Below are positions 20,554 through 33,104 of a stretch of 64,000 bases of DNA, one piece after another; position 1 is the first letter of the stretch; each line of letters starts with the position of its first letter. Location of the stretch: assembly GCF_000767055.1 (NCBI RefSeq), contig NZ_CP006764.1, positions 1,488,001 through 1,552,000 on the forward strand, read 5' to 3'. A program made the translations under genes and the position numbers. The notes beneath the pieces were generated by a model. The model did no database searches. It was not told the origin of the DNA and saw only the letters and a list, made by a program, of their open reading frames with translations. This stretch comes from Corynebacterium doosanense CAU 212 = DSM 45436. Its GTDB lineage: Bacteria > Actinomycetota > Actinomycetes > Mycobacteriales > Mycobacteriaceae.

Positions 20554-21264
20554 ATGGTCACCGTAGAACGCACCGCCACTCTTGATTCGCTTGTCGACGC
20601 CGCTTCCCAGCGCTTCGTCGACGTCGTCGAAAATGCCCAGTCGGGTGGTGCCGATGCCCGCGTCGTGCTCACCGGCGGCACCGCCGGCATCCGGGTGCTT
20701 CAGGCGCTGCGCGAAGATTCCGGCCGGATCGACTGGCAGCGCATCCACGTCTTCTTCGGCGACGAGCGCAACGTGCCCGTCTCCCACGAGGACTCCAACG
20801 AGGGCCAGGCCCGCGCCGCGCTGCTCGATCACGTGGACATTCCCACCGACCGCATCCACGGCTACCGCCTCGGCGAGCTGGACATGGAGTCCTCCGCGGA
20901 GTTCTACGCCGGCGAGCTGGAGAAGTTCGCGCCCGAGGGGTTTGATCTCCACCTGCTGGGCATGGGCGGCGAGGGGCACATCAACACCCTGTTCCCCGGC
21001 ACCGATGCGGTGCGCGAGACGGAGAAGCTGGTGGTGGCCGAGTACGACTCCCCCAAGCCGCCGTCCGAGCGTGTCACGCTGACCCTGCCCGCGGTCGCCC
21101 GAGCCCAGCGCGTGTGGCTGCTCGTCTCCGGGGTGGAGAAGGCCGAGGCCGCAGGGCACGTCGTCCGCCGCTCAGACCCCGCGCAGTGGCCCGCCGCCGG
21201 GGCCGAGGGAAAGCTCGAGACCGTGCTGTTTGTCACCGACGACGCGGCGACCGAGATCGACTGA
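20554..21264 (+). CDS. pgl: 6-phosphogluconolactonase
   Basis: 236-residue lactonase (DevB/SOL family) hydrolysing 6-phosphogluconolactone made by Zwf. Motifs: VLTGGTAGI near 43, VFFGDERNVPVSHEDSN near 66-82, and the catalytic LLGMGGEGHINTLFPG. Start ATG at 20554 follows AAAAGGAG at ideal spacing; an in-frame upstream extension overlaps opcA and is rejected. Last gene of the cluster, ended by the terminator at 21276-21315. Confidence 0.95.
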   Translation: MVTVERTATLDSLVDAASQRFVDVVENAQSGGADARVVLTGGTAGIRVLQALREDSGRIDWQRIHVFFGDERNVPVSHEDSNEGQARAALLDHVDIPTDRIHGYRLGELDMESSAEFYAGELEKFAPEGFDLHLLGMGGEGHINTLFPGTDAVRETEKLVVAEYDSPKPPSERVTLTLPAVARAQRVWLLVSGVEKAEAAGHVVRRSDPAQWPAAGAEGKLETVLFVTDDAATEID

Positions 21265-21275
21265 CCCCACGCACG

Positions 21276-21315
21276 AAAAAAACCGCCTCCCTGTGGAAGG
21301 GAGGCGGCTCTTTTC
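21276..21315. terminator. Bidirectional intrinsic terminator between pgl and secG
   Basis: A perfect 10-bp stem, CCGCCTCCCT (21283-21292) and AGGGAGGCGG (21298-21307), with a five-base loop. The plus strand continues CTCTTTTCT, and the minus strand continues with seven T residues (A run at 21276-21282), so both convergent operons can end here. Confidence 0.9.
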
Positions 21316-21323
21316 TGCGCGGG

Positions 21324-21557
21324 CTAGGTCAGCGCGGTCATGAGGTTCAGCGCGATGATGCAGGCGATCCAGATGATGGCCATGACCACGGTGTAGCGGT
21401 CCAGGTTGCGCTCCACGACGGTGGAACCGGAGAGGTTGGACTGCACGCCGCCGCCGAAGAGGCTGGACAGGCCGCCACCCTTGCCCTTGTGCAGCAGGAC
21501 GAACACGGTGAGCATCACCGAGGTGAGAACCAGAATGACCTGGAGGGCGAGAACCAT
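21324..21557 (-). CDS. secG: Preprotein translocase subunit SecG
   Basis: 77-residue SecG with two membrane helices (about 3-20 and 55-74) and the cytosolic loop HKGKGGGLSSLFGGGVQSNL between them, diagnostic of the family. It assists SecYE during protein export. ATG at 21557 is chosen by homology; a longer frame upstream is not SecG-like. It is the last gene of gap-pgk-tpiA-secG and ends at the bidirectional terminator. In C. glutamicum ppc follows; here it does not. Confidence 0.95.
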   Translation of the reverse strand: MVLALQVILVLTSVMLTVFVLLHKGKGGGLSSLFGGGVQSNLSGSTVVERNLDRYTVVMAIIWIACIIALNLMTALT

Positions 21558-21627
21558 GGGTACCTCTTCGCGGGGGGATCGTTGTGCGTGACTCCTGGGC
21601 AGTCTACACCACCCGGGAGCCGGTTCC

Positions 21628-22407
21628 TCAGACCGCCTGCGCCGCGGCGGCGGCGAGTTTGGCGAACTCCTCGCCGTCGAGGGACGCGCCGCCGACCAGG
21701 CCGCCGTCAACGTCGGGCTGGCCCACAATCTCACCGACGGAGTCCGTCTTCACGGAACCGCCGTAGAGGATGCGGATGCCCGCGGCGACGTCCTCACCCG
21801 CGAGCTCGATGATGAGGTCGCGGATGGCGCGGCACACCTCCTGCGCGTCGGCGGCGGACGCGACCTTGCCCGTGCCGATGGCCCACACGGGCTCGTAGGC
21901 GATGACGGTGTTGGCCAGGTCCTCGGCGCTCAGCCCGGCGAGGGACTCGCGGGTCTGGGCGGTGACGTAGTCGACGTGCTCGCCGGACTCGCGGACCTCG
22001 AGGGGCTCGCCGACACAGACGATGGGGCTGATGCCCTTGCCCAGCGCGGCCTTGGCCTTCGCGGCGACCTGCTCGTTGGTCTCGTTGTGGTACTCGCGGC
22101 GCTCCGAGTGGCCGACGACGGCCCAGCTGCAGCCCAGCCGGGCGAGCATGCTGGCGGAGATCTCACCGGTGTAGGCGCCCTTCTCGTGCGCGGAGACGTC
22201 CTGCGCGCCGTAGGTGAACAGGTACTTCTCGGCCTCCACGACGGTCTGCACGGAGCGGAGGTCGGTGAACGGGACGGTGACGGCGACGTCGACCTTCTCG
22301 TAGTACTCCTTGGGCAGGGCGAAGGCGAGCTTCTGCACGGTGCTGATGGCCTCGAAGTGGTCGAGGTTCATCTTCCAGTTACCGGCGATGAGCGGGGTGC
22401 GTGCCAT
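21628..22407 (-). CDS. tpiA: Triose-phosphate isomerase
   Basis: 259-residue TIM-barrel enzyme interconverting dihydroxyacetone phosphate and glyceraldehyde 3-phosphate. Catalytic residues are visible: Asn/Lys in GNWKMN (10-15), His in GHSERREY (near 99) and Glu in [11 protein letters not shown] (near 169), plus the phosphate loop YGGSV. GAAAGATC precedes the ATG. It follows pgk by 24 bases on the minus strand. Confidence 0.97.
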   Translation of the reverse strand: MARTPLIAGNWKMNLDHFEAISTVQKLAFALPKEYYEKVDVAVTVPFTDLRSVQTVVEAEKYLFTYGAQDVSAHEKGAYTGEISASMLARLGCSWAVVGHSERREYHNETNEQVAAKAKAALGKGISPIVCVGEPLEVRESGEHVDYVTAQTRESLAGLSAEDLANTVIAYEPVWAIGTGKVASAADAQEVCRAIRDLIIELAGEDVAAGIRILYGGSVKTDSVGEIVGQPDVDGGLVGGASLDGEEFAKLAAAAAQAV

Positions 22408-22431
22408 GATCTTTCCTCTCAGTGGGGGTTT

Positions 22432-23652
22432 CTAGGACTCGAGAACCGAGACGCCGGGCAGGTCCTTGCCCTCGAGCAGCTCGAGGGAGGCGCCGCCGCC
22501 GGTGGAGATGTGGCTGAAGCCGTCCTCGTCGAGGCCGAGGGTGCGCACGGCCGCGGCGGAGTCGCCGCCGCCGACGACGGTGAAGGAGCCGTTGTTCTTC
22601 GTGGCGTCGATGAGTGCCTGGGCCACGCCGCGGGTTCCCTCGGCGTAGGCCTCCTGCTCGAACACACCCATGGGTCCGTTCCAGAACACGGTCTTGGACT
22701 CGGCGAGGATGCCGGCGAACTTCTTCACCGTCTCCGGGCCGATGTCGGTGGACAGCCAGCCCTCGGGGATGCCGTCGAGGCCGACGACCCTGGTCTCCGC
22801 GTTCGAGGAGTCGAACTCGGAGGCCGCGAGGAGGTCCACGGGGAGCACGATCTTCTCGCCGTACTTCTCCAGGAGATCCTTGCAGGTGTCCACCATGTCA
22901 TCCTGGAGCAGGGACTTCTGCACGTCGTAACCCTGGGCGACGAGGAAGGTGTAGCACATGCCGCCGCCGATGAGCAGGGAGTCGGCCTTCTCCGCCAGCG
23001 CCTCAATGACGCCGAGCTTGTCGGAGACCTTGGAACCGCCGAGCACGACCACGTAGGGGTGCTCCGGCTCCGAGGCCACCTTGCCCAGCCGCTCGATCTC
23101 CTTCTCCACGAGGGTTCCGGCGTATGCCGGAAGAAGCTTGGCGACGTCGTACACCGACGCCTGCGCCCGGTGCACCACTCCGAATCCGTCGGAGACGTAG
23201 GCACCGTCGTCCGCCGCGAGTGCGGCCAGCTGCCGGGCGAACTCCTCGCGCTCGGCGTCGTTCTTGGAGGTCTCCCGCGGGTCGAAACGCACGTTCTCCA
23301 CCAGCAGGATCTCGCCCTCGGTGAGGCCGTTCGCACGCTCGTGCGCGTCCTCGCCCACGACGTCCGCGGCGAGCGCCACGTACTGGCCGAGCTCCTCGGA
23401 CAGCGCCTCGGCGACGGGCTTGAGGGAGTACTTCTCATTCGGCTCGCCCTCGGGGCGGCCGAGGTGTGCCGTGACGATGACCTTGGCACCGCCGTCGATA
23501 AGCGCCTTCAGCGTGGGCAGTGACGCGGTGATCCGGCCGGGGTCGGTGATCTCGCCGGCGTCGTTGAGCGGGACGTTGAAGTCGGAGCGGACGAGGACGT
23601 GGCGGCCGTCGACGCCGGCGTCGAGAAGATCCTGGAGGTTCTTGTAGGTCAT
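22432..23652 (-). CDS. pgk: Phosphoglycerate kinase
   Basis: 406-residue glycolytic kinase making ATP from 1,3-bisphosphoglycerate. Features: RSDFNVPLN near 22, [10 protein letters not shown] near 62, [13 protein letters not shown] near 200, and the nucleotide loop GGGDSAAAV near 366. Start ATG at 23652 with AGAAAGTGAG upstream. It is separated from gap by 94 bases that hold a strong 15-bp hairpin. Confidence 0.97.
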   Translation of the reverse strand: MTYKNLQDLLDAGVDGRHVLVRSDFNVPLNDAGEITDPGRITASLPTLKALIDGGAKVIVTAHLGRPEGEPNEKYSLKPVAEALSEELGQYVALAADVVGEDAHERANGLTEGEILLVENVRFDPRETSKNDAEREEFARQLAALAADDGAYVSDGFGVVHRAQASVYDVAKLLPAYAGTLVEKEIERLGKVASEPEHPYVVVLGGSKVSDKLGVIEALAEKADSLLIGGGMCYTFLVAQGYDVQKSLLQDDMVDTCKDLLEKYGEKIVLPVDLLAASEFDSSNAETRVVGLDGIPEGWLSTDIGPETVKKFAGILAESKTVFWNGPMGVFEQEAYAEGTRGVAQALIDATKNNGSFTVVGGGDSAAAVRTLGLDEDGFSHISTGGGASLELLEGKDLPGVSVLES

Positions 23653-23679
23653 GATGACTCACTTTCTGGGTGTCTCGAG

Positions 23680-23721
23680 CCAGTGGCCCGGAGCATGCCT
23701 GGGCACGCTCCGGGCCACTGG
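23680..23721 (-). other. Strong 15-bp hairpin between gap and pgk
   Basis: Left arm CCAGTGGCCCGGAGC (23680-23694) and right arm GCTCCGGGCCACTGG (23707-23721) form a perfect inverted repeat with a 12-base loop. On the minus-strand RNA it lies 25 bases after the gap stop codon and 27 bases before pgk. No T-run follows, so it is not a classical intrinsic terminator; partial termination, processing or protection of the gap mRNA 3' end are the likely roles. Confidence 0.85.
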
Positions 23722-23746
23722 GCGGGATACGGGTGGGGCCGGAGAA

Positions 23747-25062
<1,316 letters not shown>

Positions 25063-26061
25063 TTATTCGTCGTCGAGCAGTTCGTCGGTGACCACGGCGC
25101 CCGTGTCCGGCTGGCCCATCTCCTCGGCGCGTTTGTCGGCCATGGACAGCAGCCGGCGGATCCGGCCCGCCACCGCGTCTTTGGTCATCTGCGGATCGGC
25201 CAGCCGGCCGAGCTCCTCCAGCGACGCCTGCCGGTGCTGCACCCGGAGCTGGCCGGCCTCCGCGAGATGCTCGGGCACGTCGTCGCCGAGAATCTCCATG
25301 GCCCGCTCGACCCGGGCTGCGGCGGCCACGGCCGCCCGGGCCGAGCGGCGCAGGTTGGCGTCGTCGAAGTTCGCCAGCCGGTTCGCGGTGGTGCGCACCT
25401 CCCGGCGGCGGCGTTTGTCGTCCCATTCCAGGCGAACCTGGTGCGCACCCATCCGGGTGAGCAGCGCGCCGATACCGTCCCCGTCGCGGATGATGACCCG
25501 GTCGATCCCCCGGGTCTCCTTGGTTTTGGCGCTGATGCCCAGTCGGCGGGCACAACCCACCAGGGCGAGCGCGGCCTCGGCGCAGGGACAGGTCACCTCG
25601 AGTGCGGAGGTGCGGCCCGGCTCGGTGAGGGATCCGTGGGCGAGAAACGCGCCCCGCCAGGCCGCCTCCGCGTCGGCCACTCCCCCGGAGATGACCTGCG
25701 GCGGGAGCCCGACCACGGGGACTCCGGAGCGGGTGATCAGCCCCAGCCGGCGGATGACCTCCGCGGCGCCGTCGGTCACCTTGAGGTGGTGGCGGGTCGT
25801 CTTGGACATGCCGCCGGGACCGATGGTGTGCAGGGCGGTGCGCACGGAGAACTGCTCGTTGAGCAGGGTGTCCAGCCGCCGGGCCACGTCGAGGCTGTCC
25901 ACGTCGACCTCGATGGTCAGCACCCCTCCCGCGGTGTCGGTGACCCCGGCGAAGCGGATGAGTGCCGCGGCCTCGGAGCAGCGCGCGGTCTGCCGTGAGA
26001 TGGATACCTCGGCGAGTTCGCTCTTGACCTTGTCCGTCAACGTTGTCGCAGTCACAGTCAC
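25063..26061 (-). CDS. whiA: WhiA DNA-binding protein
   Basis: 332-residue WhiA, an actinobacterial and Gram-positive DNA-binding protein with an N-terminal LAGLIDADG-like fold and C-terminal helix-turn-helix (about 250-310, [24 protein letters not shown]). In Streptomyces it controls sporulation septation with WhiB; in corynebacteria it has been tied to growth and cell division. The start is a GTG; two GTGs six bases apart (26061 and 26055) are possible. It follows yvcK and rapZ, the standard trio. Confidence 0.94.
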   Translation of the reverse strand: MTVTATTLTDKVKSELAEVSISRQTARCSEAAALIRFAGVTDTAGGVLTIEVDVDSLDVARRLDTLLNEQFSVRTALHTIGPGGMSKTTRHHLKVTDGAAEVIRRLGLITRSGVPVVGLPPQVISGGVADAEAAWRGAFLAHGSLTEPGRTSALEVTCPCAEAALALVGCARRLGISAKTKETRGIDRVIIRDGDGIGALLTRMGAHQVRLEWDDKRRRREVRTTANRLANFDDANLRRSARAAVAAAARVERAMEILGDDVPEHLAEAGQLRVQHRQASLEELGRLADPQMTKDAVAGRIRRLLSMADKRAEEMGQPDTGAVVTDELLDDE

Positions 26062-26135
26062 AGTGTGGGTCCGGACCTTTCTAGGGGAGAACTCGGAGGG
26101 GGGAGAATCACGGGGCGCGCGGGGATCGCGTCAGT

Positions 26136-27116
26136 CTATCGTCCGCGCCACACGCGGCTCAGGGCCGCCGACAGTTTCTCCGGGTCGTGGATGTCGGTGG
26201 CCCGGCCGTCGGCACTTACGGCGCGGATGTCGTCGTAGACCACCGTGGCGCCGAGCTTGCCCGCGGTGGCTTCGAGGTAACGGCGTTCGCCCGCGGAGGG
26301 TAACACGGAGGCGTCGACCAGCACCCGGTCCAGGCGGAGGCCGTCGGCGTGCTGCGCGAGCATGTGGATGTGGCGTTCGTGGGAGAACCCGGCGGTCTCC
26401 CCCGCTTCCGCGGTGAGGTTGAGCACCACCACGCGCAGGCCCCGCGATTCCCGGATGGCGTCGGCGATCCCCGGGACCAGCAGGTGCGGGATGACCGAGG
26501 AGAACCACGATCCCGGGCCGAGGGTGATCATGTCGGCGTCGCGGATCGCCTCGACCGCGGCGGGGTTGGCGGCGGGGCGCTCGGGAACGAGCCGTACCCG
26601 CCGGACGGTGCCGGGGGTGGAGGCCACGGCCACCTGGCCACGCACCTCCCGCATGATGCGGGGATCGTCGTCGAGCCCGGCGACCTCCGCCTCGATCTCC
26701 AGCGGCTCCAACGCCATGGGCAGCACCCGGCCGAAGGAATTGGTCAGGCCGGCGACGTGGTCGAGGGCCTGCTGCTCGTCGCCGATGAGTTCCGTGAGCC
26801 CAGCGATGAGCAGGTTGCCCACGGCGTGCCCGGCAAGCGCGCCGTTGCCGCCGAAGCGGTGCTGGAGCACGGAGGCCCAGAACTGGCTCTCCTCGCTGTC
26901 GCCCGCGAGCGCCGAGATGGCCATGCGCAGGTCACCGGGGGGAATCTGGCCGAGCTCGCGGCGCAGCCGGCCGGAGGAGCCGCCGTCGTCGGCCACGGTG
27001 ACGATTGCCGTGATCCGGTGCGGGCTGGCCAGCCGGGCAGCCTTGAGGGTCTGGTAGAGGCCGTGGCCGCCGCCGAGGCAGGCGAGGGAGACCTCCGGTG
27101 CTGGATTCGCTGTCAT
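26136..27116 (-). CDS. yvcK: YvcK/CuvA-family gluconeogenesis factor
   Basis: 326-residue member of the CofD/YvcK family. In mycobacteria and Bacillus the protein binds UDP-sugars and supports cell-wall synthesis on non-glycolytic carbon; no transferase activity is proven. Motifs: CLGGGHGLYQTL near 13, VTVADDGGSSGRLRRE near 40-55, GNLLIAGL near 105, and LGPGSWFSSVIPHLLV near 190. It is 8 bases after rapZ and 74 before whiA. Confidence 0.92.
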   Translation of the reverse strand: MTANPAPEVSLACLGGGHGLYQTLKAARLASPHRITAIVTVADDGGSSGRLRRELGQIPPGDLRMAISALAGDSEESQFWASVLQHRFGGNGALAGHAVGNLLIAGLTELIGDEQQALDHVAGLTNSFGRVLPMALEPLEIEAEVAGLDDDPRIMREVRGQVAVASTPGTVRRVRLVPERPAANPAAVEAIRDADMITLGPGSWFSSVIPHLLVPGIADAIRESRGLRVVVLNLTAEAGETAGFSHERHIHMLAQHADGLRLDRVLVDASVLPSAGERRYLEATAGKLGATVVYDDIRAVSADGRATDIHDPEKLSAALSRVWRGR

Positions 27117-27124
27117 CTCCGGTC

Positions 27125-28027
27125 CTAGTCGCGTTCGATGTCGCGGTGGATGACGTTGACCTCGAGGTCCTCGCGACCCGAGAGTCGCCGGCCGATCTCC
27201 TCGGACACGGCGACGGAACGGTGGTGTCCGCCGGTGCAGCCGATGCCCACGGTGATGAAGGCCTTGCCCTCGTGGCGGTAGCCGGCCAGCATCGACTCCA
27301 GCATGGCCTCGAAGTTGGTGATGAACTCGCCCGCCGCCGGGCGGGAGAGCACGTAGTCGGACACCGGCTCGTCGGTGCCGCGGTATCCGCGCAGCTCCGG
27401 GATCCAGAATGGGTTGGGCAGGAAACGCACGTCGAGCATGAGGTCGGCGTCGCGGGGCGCACCGTGTTTGAAGCCGAAGGACTTCAGCGTGATGTGCTGC
27501 TTGTCGGTGGCCATGGTGCCGAAGCTGGCCTCCACCGCGCGACGCAGGTCGTGCACGGAGAGGTTGGAGGTGTCGATGACGATGTCCGCGCCCGCCTTGA
27601 TGTCGGCAACGGCCTCGCGCTCCCGGGCGATGCCGTCCTCCAGCGAGTCACCCGCCTGCAGCGGGTGGGTGCGCCGCACGCTGTCGAATCGTCGGATCAG
27701 GACGTCGTCACGCGCGTCCATGAACAGGATCGTGGGTTCCATGCCACGTTCCGCGAGTTCCGCCTTGGTGGCCAGGAGGCTGCCCTCGAACATGCGCGTG
27801 CGCACGTCGGAGACCACGGCAAGCTTGTCGACGGGCGAGTCCTCCGCCGCGCAGAGCTCGAAGAGGTCCACGAGGATCTTGGCGGGGATGTTGTGGGCGA
27901 CGTAGAAACCCTTGTCCTCGAGCACCTTCGCGGCGCTGCTCAGTCCGCCGCCGGACATGCCGGTGATGAGGACGGGAGGCGTTTCCCACCGCTGCTTCAG
28001 GGGCTGGCTGGTCGGCGCGTCAGTCAT
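27125..28027 (-). CDS. rapZ: RapZ-like RNase adapter / nucleotide-binding protein
   Basis: 300-residue RapZ (YvcJ) family protein. The P-loop is atypical, [14 protein letters not shown] with Leu at the usual Lys position, which I recall as common in corynebacterial members. The C-terminal domain has [14 protein letters not shown] and DVRFLPNPF. In E. coli RapZ targets small RNAs to RNase E; the actinobacterial role is unclear. ATG at 28027 lies six bases after TAGGAT (28039-28034), so it probably starts a leaderless mRNA. Confidence 0.9.
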   Translation of the reverse strand: MTDAPTSQPLKQRWETPPVLITGMSGGGLSSAAKVLEDKGFYVAHNIPAKILVDLFELCAAEDSPVDKLAVVSDVRTRMFEGSLLATKAELAERGMEPTILFMDARDDVLIRRFDSVRRTHPLQAGDSLEDGIAREREAVADIKAGADIVIDTSNLSVHDLRRAVEASFGTMATDKQHITLKSFGFKHGAPRDADLMLDVRFLPNPFWIPELRGYRGTDEPVSDYVLSRPAAGEFITNFEAMLESMLAGYRHEGKAFITVGIGCTGGHHRSVAVSEEIGRRLSGREDLEVNVIHRDIERD

Positions 28028-28049
28028 ACCGCCATCCTAAACGCTCGGC

Positions 28050-30071
28050 TCACCCACGGTGCAGATGGTCATACACCTGCTGGGCGAGCTTGGGCCCGAA
28101 GCCCTTGACCTCGGAGATCTCCTCGGTGGTGGCGGCCTTGAGTTTCTTCACCGATCCGAAGTGTTTGACCAGGTCGGCGCGTCTCGACGGCCCGAGACCG
28201 GGTACCTCGTCCAGCTCACTGCGTCTCATGCGCACGGAGCGCTGCTGCCGGTGATAGGTGATGGCGAAACGGTGGGCCTCGTCGCGGATCTGCTGCAGCA
28301 GGTAGAGGGCCTGGGAGTTGCGCGGGAGGATGACCGGCTCGTCATCACCCGGCACCCAGATCTCCTCCAGGCGCTTGGCCAGGCCGACGAGGGTGACGTC
28401 GACGATGCCCAGCTCGTCGAAGACCGCCTGCGCCGCGTTGACCTGCGGGGCGCCGCCGTCGACGATGAACAGCTGCGGCGGGTAGGCGAAACGTTTGTTG
28501 TCGGTGGATTCCTCGACGATGTTCTCGTCCTCGAAGACGGTGTCGTCCTCCTCCGGGTGGGCGAGTTTGTCCTCCTGATAACGCTTGAACCGGCGGCGGG
28601 TGATCTCCGCGATGGAACCCACGTCGTCGGAGCGCCCCTCCCCCGCGGCCTCCTTGACGCGGTAGCGGCGGTAGTCACTCTTCTTGGGCAGGCCGTCCTC
28701 GAACACCACCAGGGACGCCACCACGTCGGTGCCCTGGATGTGCGAGATGTCCGTGCACTCGATGCGCAGCGGCGACTGCTCCATGCCCAGCGCCTCCTGG
28801 ATGTCCTGCAGCGCGGCGGAGCGGGCGGTGAGGTCACCGACCCGTTTGAGTTTGTGCTGGCGCAGCGCGTCCTTGGCGTTGCGTTCGACGGTCTCCATGA
28901 GTGCGCGTTTGTCGCCGCGCTGGGGAACCCGCAGGTCAACGGGGCCGTCGCGAAGCTCACTGAGCAGCGCGGTGACCTCGTCGGCCTCGTCGGGCAGGGA
29001 CTGCACGAGGATCTCGCGTGGCAGCACCTTCACGGCGCGGGCCTCGGCATGGGAGAACTGGTCCACCCCGCGGCGCTCGACCTGGGCGTTCTCCTCCGCC
29101 TCTTCCAGGTGTTCGCGCTCGACGGCGTCGGAATAGAACTGGATGAGGAAGTTCTGCATGAGCGTGGGCAGCGCGTCCGCACCCGCCTGGTCGCCGACCT
29201 TCTCCACCACCCAGCCGCGCTGGCCGCGGATCCTGCCGCCGCGCACGTGGAAGATCTGCACCGCGGCCTCGAGCTCGTCGGAGGAGAAGGCGATGAAGTC
29301 GGCGTCGGTGGCGTCGCCCAGCACGACGGCCTGCTGCTCCATGACCTTGTTGATGGCCCCGAGGTCGTCGCGAAGTTTCGCGGCACGTTCGAAGTCGAGA
29401 TCCGCGGCCGCGGCGTTCATCTCCTCCGTCAGCCCGCGCACCACCTTGTCGGTGTTGCCGGCGAGGAAGGAGACGAAACCGTCGACGATCTCCCGGTGCT
29501 CCTCCTTGCTCACCTTGCCCACGCACGGCGCGGAGCATTTGTCGATGTATCCGAGCAGACAGGGCCGGCCCAGGCTCTCGTGGCGGTTGTACACGCCCTT
29601 CGTGCAGGAGCGCATGGGGAAGACCCGGATGAGCGAGTCGAGGGTCTCGCGCACGGCCCAGGCGTGGGAGTACGGGCCGAAGTAACGCACGCCCTTGCGC
29701 CTGGGACCGCGGTAGAAGAACGCGCGGGGAACCGTCTCGCCCGTGGAGACCGCGAGCATGGGATAGGTCTTGTCGTCGCGGTACTTGACGTTGAAGCGCG
29801 GGTCGAAACGTTTGATCCACGTGTACTCGAGCTGGAGCGCCTCGACCTCGCTGGCCACCACGGTCCACTCCACCGAGGAGGCGGCGAAGACCATCTGACG
29901 CGTGCGCGGGTGCAGCTGGGTGACATCCTGGAAGTAGTTGCCCAGGCGCGCACGCAGGTTCTTCGCCTTGCCCACGTAGACCACCCGCCGGTTCTCGTCC
30001 CGGAACTTGTACACGCCGGGGTCGGTGGGGATGGTGCCCGTGGCGGGGCGGTAGGTGGTGGGATCTGCCAT
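28050..30071 (-). CDS. uvrC: Excinuclease ABC subunit C (UvrC)
   Basis: 673-residue UvrC, the dual-incision nuclease of nucleotide excision repair acting with UvrA and UvrB. Domains in order: GIY-YIG nuclease (about 16-95, DPGVYKFRD and [13 protein letters not shown]), a CLLG...C.APC Cys region near 170-183, UVR helix pair near 205-240, RNase H-like endonuclease ([21 protein letters not shown] near 410), and helix-hairpin-helix at the C-terminus ([23 protein letters not shown]). GGAGAA precedes the ATG. Confidence 0.97.
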   Translation of the reverse strand: MADPTTYRPATGTIPTDPGVYKFRDENRRVVYVGKAKNLRARLGNYFQDVTQLHPRTRQMVFAASSVEWTVVASEVEALQLEYTWIKRFDPRFNVKYRDDKTYPMLAVSTGETVPRAFFYRGPRRKGVRYFGPYSHAWAVRETLDSLIRVFPMRSCTKGVYNRHESLGRPCLLGYIDKCSAPCVGKVSKEEHREIVDGFVSFLAGNTDKVVRGLTEEMNAAAADLDFERAAKLRDDLGAINKVMEQQAVVLGDATDADFIAFSSDELEAAVQIFHVRGGRIRGQRGWVVEKVGDQAGADALPTLMQNFLIQFYSDAVEREHLEEAEENAQVERRGVDQFSHAEARAVKVLPREILVQSLPDEADEVTALLSELRDGPVDLRVPQRGDKRALMETVERNAKDALRQHKLKRVGDLTARSAALQDIQEALGMEQSPLRIECTDISHIQGTDVVASLVVFEDGLPKKSDYRRYRVKEAAGEGRSDDVGSIAEITRRRFKRYQEDKLAHPEEDDTVFEDENIVEESTDNKRFAYPPQLFIVDGGAPQVNAAQAVFDELGIVDVTLVGLAKRLEEIWVPGDDEPVILPRNSQALYLLQQIRDEAHRFAITYHRQQRSVRMRRSELDEVPGLGPSRRADLVKHFGSVKKLKAATTEEISEVKGFGPKLAQQVYDHLHRG

Positions 30072-30086
30072 GTCCGGCTAGTTCTC

Positions 30087-30638
30087 CTAGTCCTCGGGCA
30101 TGTACTGGGCTTCGAGCTCGCGGAACTCGGACACGGCCTTCACCGTGGAGGCACCGTCGGCGGACTGCATGGCCCACACGGGCACGTACTCAAATTCCGG
30201 GAGCTCGATGCGCGCCATGCGCGAGCCCTGCGGGAAGGAGAGGCCGTAGACGACGTACCAGGGATAGAAACGGGTGCCGACGATGTTCTGCACCTCTACG
30301 CCGTCGGCGTTCGCCCGCAGACGGGGCCGGTTCAGCGCCCACCAGGAGAGCAGGGAGATGATGAGGCCGACACCCGGGAAGGCCCACTTGTCCAGGCCGG
30401 TGATGGCCGCGCCCGTGTACTCGATGTCCACGGTGAGTCCGACCCAGATGTGGATGGCCAAGACGAGGATGACCCAGCCGATGGCCAGGCGGCGCAGGAA
30501 ACTCGAGCGGGTCTCGAACTCCCAGGGTTTGGTGCTGACCACGGCGTGGGGATCCAGCGCGTTGAATTTCGCGCGGTCCTCGTCGCTCAGCTGCCGGGGG
30601 GTGGCCGGGGTGCTGGTGCTGTCATCGATGTCAGCCAC
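30087..30638 (-). CDS. PH-domain membrane protein
   Basis: 183-residue protein with a polar N-terminus, two hydrophobic segments (about 52-70 and 87-103) and a C-terminal PH-like domain (RLRANADGVEVQNIVGTRFYPWYVVYGLSFPQ). This layout matches a conserved actinobacterial family located between uvrC and ribH in C. glutamicum. Function unknown; the PH fold suggests lipid or protein binding at the membrane. It is 15 bases from uvrC. Confidence 0.85.
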   Translation of the reverse strand: MADIDDSTSTPATPRQLSDEDRAKFNALDPHAVVSTKPWEFETRSSFLRRLAIGWVILVLAIHIWVGLTVDIEYTGAAITGLDKWAFPGVGLIISLLSWWALNRPRLRANADGVEVQNIVGTRFYPWYVVYGLSFPQGSRMARIELPEFEYVPVWAMQSADGASTVKAVSEFRELEAQYMPED

Positions 30639-30706
30639 GGTGCGTAACGCCTGTCCTCTTCTGGGGTGATGCGGGGTGATGCCAGATAATGCTCTACCGG
30701 GCCACT

Positions 30707-32471
<1,765 letters not shown>

Positions 32472-32507
32472 AGCGGCTGAGTTTAGCCCTCCCCTAGCGC
32501 ACGTCCG

Positions 32508-33101
32508 TCATTGCCGGTTGCCCAGCATCTTTTCCACGTACTTGGCCATGACATCGACCTCGAGGTTCACCTCGTCGCCCACCTCCAGCGAGCCGTGGGT
32601 CGTCTCCGCGAGGGTGGTGGGGATGAGCGAGACCTCGAAGAAGTCTTCTCCAACGGAGCTGACGGTGAGCGACGTGCCGTTGACCGCGATGGATCCCTTC
32701 TCCACCACGTAGCGGTTCAGCTCGGCGGGCAGGCTGAAGCGCAGCACCTCCCAGTGTTCGGAGACGGTCCTGCTGAGAAGTGAGGCGGTGCCGTCGACGT
32801 GGCCCTGCATGATGTGGCCGCCGAGGCGATCGCCCACGGCCATCGCACGCTCGAGGTTCACCTTCGTGCCCTTCGTGAGCGCGCCCAGCGCCGAGCGGTC
32901 GAGGGATTCCTGCATGACGTCGGCGGTGAAGCTGGCGTCATCGCGGGTGGCCACGGTCAGGCACACGCCGTTGACGGCGATGGAGTCCCCGAGCCTGGCG
33001 TCGGAGAGCACGGTCGACGCGCCGATGGTCAGGCGCACGGCGTCGCCCTGCGGCTCCAACGCCGTCACGGTGCCCATTTCTTCCACGAGTCCGGTGAACA
33101 T
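32508..33101 (-). CDS. ribC: Riboflavin synthase, alpha chain
   Basis: 197-residue riboflavin synthase dismutating two lumazines to riboflavin. The protein shows the two-fold internal repeat: MFTGLVEEMGTV with SIAVNGVCLTV in the first half, GHIMQGHVDGTA with SIAVNGTSLTV in the second. It starts 3 bases after the ribD stop. The gene is called ribE in some species. Confidence 0.96.
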   Translation of the reverse strand: MFTGLVEEMGTVTALEPQGDAVRLTIGASTVLSDARLGDSIAVNGVCLTVATRDDASFTADVMQESLDRSALGALTKGTKVNLERAMAVGDRLGGHIMQGHVDGTASLLSRTVSEHWEVLRFSLPAELNRYVVEKGSIAVNGTSLTVSSVGEDFFEVSLIPTTLAETTHGSLEVGDEVNLEVDVMAKYVEKMLGNRQ

Positions 33102-33104
33102 GAT

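Noticed and set aside
28059..30647. An 862-codon plus-strand frame opposite uvrC and the PH-domain gene
   Set aside because: Antisense shadow with His/Val/Leu/Gly-rich composition and no domain.
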